Assembly: GCA_029335925.2 (NCBI GenBank)
Contig: JARJMX020000153.1
Span: 1 to 17,029 of the forward strand
DNA: 17,029 bases
Source: Gammaproteobacteria bacterium
GTDB lineage: Bacteria > Pseudomonadota > Gammaproteobacteria > Halothiobacillales > Halothiobacillaceae
Direction of reading: 5' to 3'
Below the pieces are notes generated by a model. The model saw nothing but the letters and a program-made list of their open reading frames with translations. It searched no databases and was not told where the DNA came from. A program made the position numbers and the translations under genes. Positions 14,650 to 17,029 of this stretch are shown here, in pieces; the first letter of the stretch is position 1, and the number at the start of each line of letters is the position of its first letter.

Positions 14650-15495
14650 ACCCTCCGCCAACACGCTGTAGTCCGCGTTGCCATGACCTTGGACGGACAC
14701 CTTGCCCAGCACGGTCTCCAGCGCGGCTAGGGGGCTGGTGTCGATGCCTGCCCCTTCGGCGGCGCGGATGAACAGGTGCACGTCCTTGATCAGGTGGTCG
14801 AGCGGGAAGTTGGGGTGGGCGTAATCGTGCTTGAGCATACGCTTAAGTTTTTTGTCGAAGGTCGGCGCGTAGAGGGCGCTGCCGCGCAGGATCTGCATAA
14901 AGTCCTCCACCGCCACCCCGCTCGCCTGCACCAGGGCGAGGCTCATGGCGAAGGCGGCGGTCTCGGCGGCGATCAGCTGGTTGAGGGCGAGCTTGAGCGC
15001 CGCGGCCTGCCCGACTTCGCCGATGCGTTTCGGCTCGGGGCCAAGCGCGCGCAGCATGGGCTCGATCCGTTTGAGCAGATCCTCATCCCCGCCGTACATC
15101 AAAATCAGCGTGCCTGCACGCGCCTCCGGCAGGCTGCCGAGCACCGGGCATTCGGCATACTCAGCCCCGGCGGTGGTCAGGGCTTGGGCAAGCTGGCGAC
15201 TGTCCTCGGGGCCGAGGGTACCCATTTGCACCACGGTCTTGCCGGGCAGGGCCGTGCGTGTGGGGGGAGCGAGCAGCACGCCCTCGCAGGCGGCACGATC
15301 GGCCAGGAACAGCAGAATGACCTCACTCGCCGCGATGGCTTCCGCGGCCGTGGTGGCTTGCTGTGCCCCGAGCGCTGCGAGAGGAGCGGTCTTGTCCGCC
15401 GTGCGGTTCCAGACCGTAACGGCAAACCCTTGGTCGAGCAGGCGTTCGACCACTGCTGAGCCGAGCAGGCCGGTGCCGAGCAGGCCGATCTTCAT
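14635..15495 (-). CDS. NAD(P)-dependent beta-hydroxyacid dehydrogenase family oxidoreductase
   Basis: A 286-residue member of the 3-hydroxyisobutyrate dehydrogenase / glyoxylate-succinate semialdehyde reductase family. The N-terminal Rossmann fold has [12 protein letters not shown] near residues 4-15 and [10 protein letters not shown], whose Asn-Arg after the second strand suggests NADP(H). The catalytic lysine lies in [12 protein letters not shown], and the [10 protein letters not shown] block resembles the glyoxylate/succinic-semialdehyde reductase branch. The substrate loop, usually PVSGG or PVSGS, reads [16 protein letters not shown], so the substrate serine is replaced by leucine. ATG 15495 is chosen because AAGGGGGGAT precedes it and the Rossmann fold starts at once. 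It is divergent from dgt across 76 bp. The true substrate is not determined. Confidence 0.88.
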   Translation of the reverse strand: MKIGLLGTGLLGSAVVERLLDQGFAVTVWNRTADKTAPLAALGAQQATTAAEAIAASEVILLFLADRAACEGVLLAPPTRTALPGKTVVQMGTLGPEDSRQLAQALTTAGAEYAECPVLGSLPEARAGTLILMYGGDEDLLKRIEPMLRALGPEPKRIGEVGQAAALKLALNQLIAAETAAFAMSLALVQASGVAVEDFMQILRGSALYAPTFDKKLKRMLKHDYAHPNFPLDHLIKDVHLFIRAAEGAGIDTSPLAALETVLGKVSVQGHGNADYSVLAEGFRPM

Positions 15496-15571
15496 GGCAA
15501 TCCCCCCTTCATTCGTTATGCTTGTCGGCATTGTACCGATCGCGGCATCAGGCCGCCCCCAAGGGAAGCTG

Positions 15572-17014
15572 ATGACTGACTGGATACGTCTTCTCAATCC
15601 AGCGCGCCGCCGCCCCAGCTCGCAGGCGCCAATGCCGCTCGGTGGGCATGAGGTGCGCACCGAGATCGAGCGCGACTACGACCGCGTGCTCTATGCCGCG
15701 CCGGTGCGCCGCATGGCGGACAAGACCCAGGTCTTCCCGCTCGAGCGCAACGACGTGGTGCGCACTCGCCTGACCCACTCGCACGAGGTGGCCAACCTCG
15801 CCCGGGCAATGGGGGTGGACTTGGTGTTCAACCACGGTATCGGGCGCGGGCGGCCGCATGTGGAGCGCGACATCCCCGCCCTGCTCGCAACCCTCGGCCT
15901 TGCCCATGACCTTGGCAACCCCCCCTTTGGTCATCAGGGCGAGCGGGCGATCCAGACCTGGTTCGAGCGCCACGCAGAAACCGTGCTCGGCCGGGAGCAT
16001 GGCCTTTCCGAGGCGATGCGGCAGGATTTCCTGCGCTTTGAGGGCAACGCCCAGACCCTGCGCCTGCTCACCAAGTTGCAGATCCTCAACGACGACTACG
16101 GCCTTAACCTGACCTATGCCACCCTGGCGGCGCTGATCAAGTATCCGGTGGCCTCCGACCGGACCGACAAAACCGTGCCGGTGCGGCGCAAGCATGGCTT
16201 TTTTCAGTCCGAGGCCAGCCTGGTCGAAGAGGTGTGGGCCGCCACCGGCCTGGGTGAAGGCCTCCGTCATCCGTTGAGCTTTCTTCTCGAAGCCTGCGAT
16301 GACATTGCCTACTGTGTGCTGGATGCCGAGGATGCGGTGAAGAAGCGCCTGGTGTCGTTCCACGACATCCTTGCCCACCTGCGCCATGCGGCGGGTTCGG
16401 ATGCGACCGTGGCCTGGGTGTGTGACGCCGCCGAGCGCGAGCACAACGGCTACCGCGAGGCGGGCCTGTCGCCGGCGGAGCTGAACGACATCTCGATGCA
16501 GGTGTTCCGCATCCGCGCCATCGGCGCCCTGACCCGTGCCCTCACCGAGGCTTGGCTGAGGCATCACGAGGCGATGCTTGCCGGCCGTTTCGATGGAGAG
16601 CTGCTGGCCGCTTCCAGCGCGGGGGCCTTCATCGGCGCCCTGCGCCAGTTCAATCTGCGTCACATCTATCGCCACCCCAGCGTGCTCGCTGTGGAGCTGA
16701 CCGGCTTCGAGGTCATCCATGAGCTGATGGACATGCTCTGGTTCGCTATCACGGACCGCACCGACCCCGCCCGCCCCGAGTCGCCGCGCCGCACACCGTT
16801 TGCCGCCTATGCCTATGGGCGCATCTCGGAGAACTACCGGCGGGTGTTCGAGTCGCCGCGTAATACCATGCCGCTGCGCTATCGCGAGGCCCAGCTGTTG
16901 ACCGACATGATCGCCGGGATGACCGATTCCTATGCCCTAAGCCTGCGCGATGAGCTTAAGCCTCATGCGTATGCAAGTCGCCATGGGTGGATGGATCGTG
17001 GACTTGGCGCCTGA
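15572..17014 (+). CDS. dgt: deoxyguanosinetriphosphate triphosphohydrolase (dGTPase, HD family)
   Basis: Cleaves dGTP to deoxyguanosine and tripolyphosphate, affecting the dNTP pool. The 480-residue protein carries the HD-domain metal ligands H69 in RTRLTHSHEV, H112-D113 in LGLAHDLGNPPFGHQG, and an aspartate at 243-244 in ACDDIAYCVLDAEDAVK. RFEGNAQTLRLLTKLQ and YPVASD are further family blocks. The segment after the first histidine reads SHEV, where SLEV is usual. Length fits bacterial dGTPases (about 440-505). AAGGGAAG at 15561-15568 and the tail of the divergent intergenic region support ATG 15572; the frame is open far upstream but there runs antisense to the dehydrogenase gene. The TGA overlaps a possible next ATG (TGATG). 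Confidence 0.94.
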   Translation: MTDWIRLLNPARRRPSSQAPMPLGGHEVRTEIERDYDRVLYAAPVRRMADKTQVFPLERNDVVRTRLTHSHEVANLARAMGVDLVFNHGIGRGRPHVERDIPALLATLGLAHDLGNPPFGHQGERAIQTWFERHAETVLGREHGLSEAMRQDFLRFEGNAQTLRLLTKLQILNDDYGLNLTYATLAALIKYPVASDRTDKTVPVRRKHGFFQSEASLVEEVWAATGLGEGLRHPLSFLLEACDDIAYCVLDAEDAVKKRLVSFHDILAHLRHAAGSDATVAWVCDAAEREHNGYREAGLSPAELNDISMQVFRIRAIGALTRALTEAWLRHHEAMLAGRFDGELLAASSAGAFIGALRQFNLRHIYRHPSVLAVELTGFEVIHELMDMLWFAITDRTDPARPESPRRTPFAAYAYGRISENYRRVFESPRNTMPLRYREAQLLTDMIAGMTDSYALSLRDELKPHAYASRHGWMDRGLGA

Positions 17015-17029
17015 TGGCAGCGTCCTTGA
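17014..17029 (+). CDS. possible start of a downstream gene overlapping dgt
   Basis: The ATG at 17014-17016 shares its A with the dgt stop codon (TGATG) and reads M-A-A-S-L before the window ends. Overlaps of this kind mark co-translated genes elsewhere in the window, but only five codons are visible, so this is a weak call. Confidence 0.2.

Noticed and set aside
15530..15535. TACAAT on the minus strand as promoter of the dehydrogenase gene
   Set aside because: The sequence 17 bp upstream is GC-rich with no resemblance to a -35, so the single hexamer is not enough.
14945..15571. 209-codon upstream extension of the dgt frame
   Set aside because: It is antisense to the dehydrogenase gene and lacks dGTPase similarity; ATG 15572 has a good ribosome-binding site.

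Overview
This is a high-GC proteobacterial chromosomal segment with densely packed genes, ATGA stop/start overlaps and proteobacterial-type housekeeping genes (purH, xthA, opgD, dgt, an RsmB-like rRNA methyltransferase). Intergenic inverted repeats of the GTAGGAG...CTCCTAC and CCTCTCCC...GGGAGAGG kinds, c-di-GMP enzymes and a Tat-exported OpgD suggest a gamma- or betaproteobacterium. A Chromatiales- or Thiobacillus-like organism is only a guess, because the window has no rRNA or other phylogenetic marker.

Layout. Positions 1-243 hold no gene but a cluster of strong, partly mutually exclusive inverted repeats. An inositol-monophosphatase-family gene follows (244-1044). Next is a tightly overlapped three-gene unit (about 1263-7134): a Tat-type lipoprotein resembling ABC-transporter substrate-binding proteins, a membrane HAMP-PAS-PAS-GGDEF-EAL protein, and a PhnD-like periplasmic binding domain fused through one membrane helix to PAS-GGDEF. 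No permease or ATPase is present, so this looks like a ligand-sensing c-di-GMP module and not an importer. The EAL protein has a degraded GGDEF motif (AADEF) and an intact EAL site, so it is predicted to be a phosphodiesterase. The last protein has GGEEF plus an RxxD inhibition site, so it is predicted to be a cyclase. The unit therefore seems to pair opposing enzymes.

Positions 7135-7999 are a decayed region. On the minus strand are remnants of amrB (MEMO family) and amrA (AMMECR1 family). The amrA copy has lost its middle and carries an in-frame TAG. A plus-strand C-terminal fragment of unknown origin abuts them. Then come opgD (8000-9583, with a terminator), an RsmB/Nop2-type RNA m5C methyltransferase (9756-11027), a promoter with a short leader ORF, and a PAS-domain plus Roadblock/LC7 gene pair (11211-12033).

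The right end has minus-strand genes: a beta-hydroxyacid dehydrogenase (15495-14635), purH (14585-12978), and xthA (12847-12053), with a 61-bp inverted repeat between purH and xthA. Divergent from the dehydrogenase is dgt (15572-17014), whose stop overlaps a possible next start. I see no tRNA, rRNA, CRISPR array, transposase or complete mobile element.
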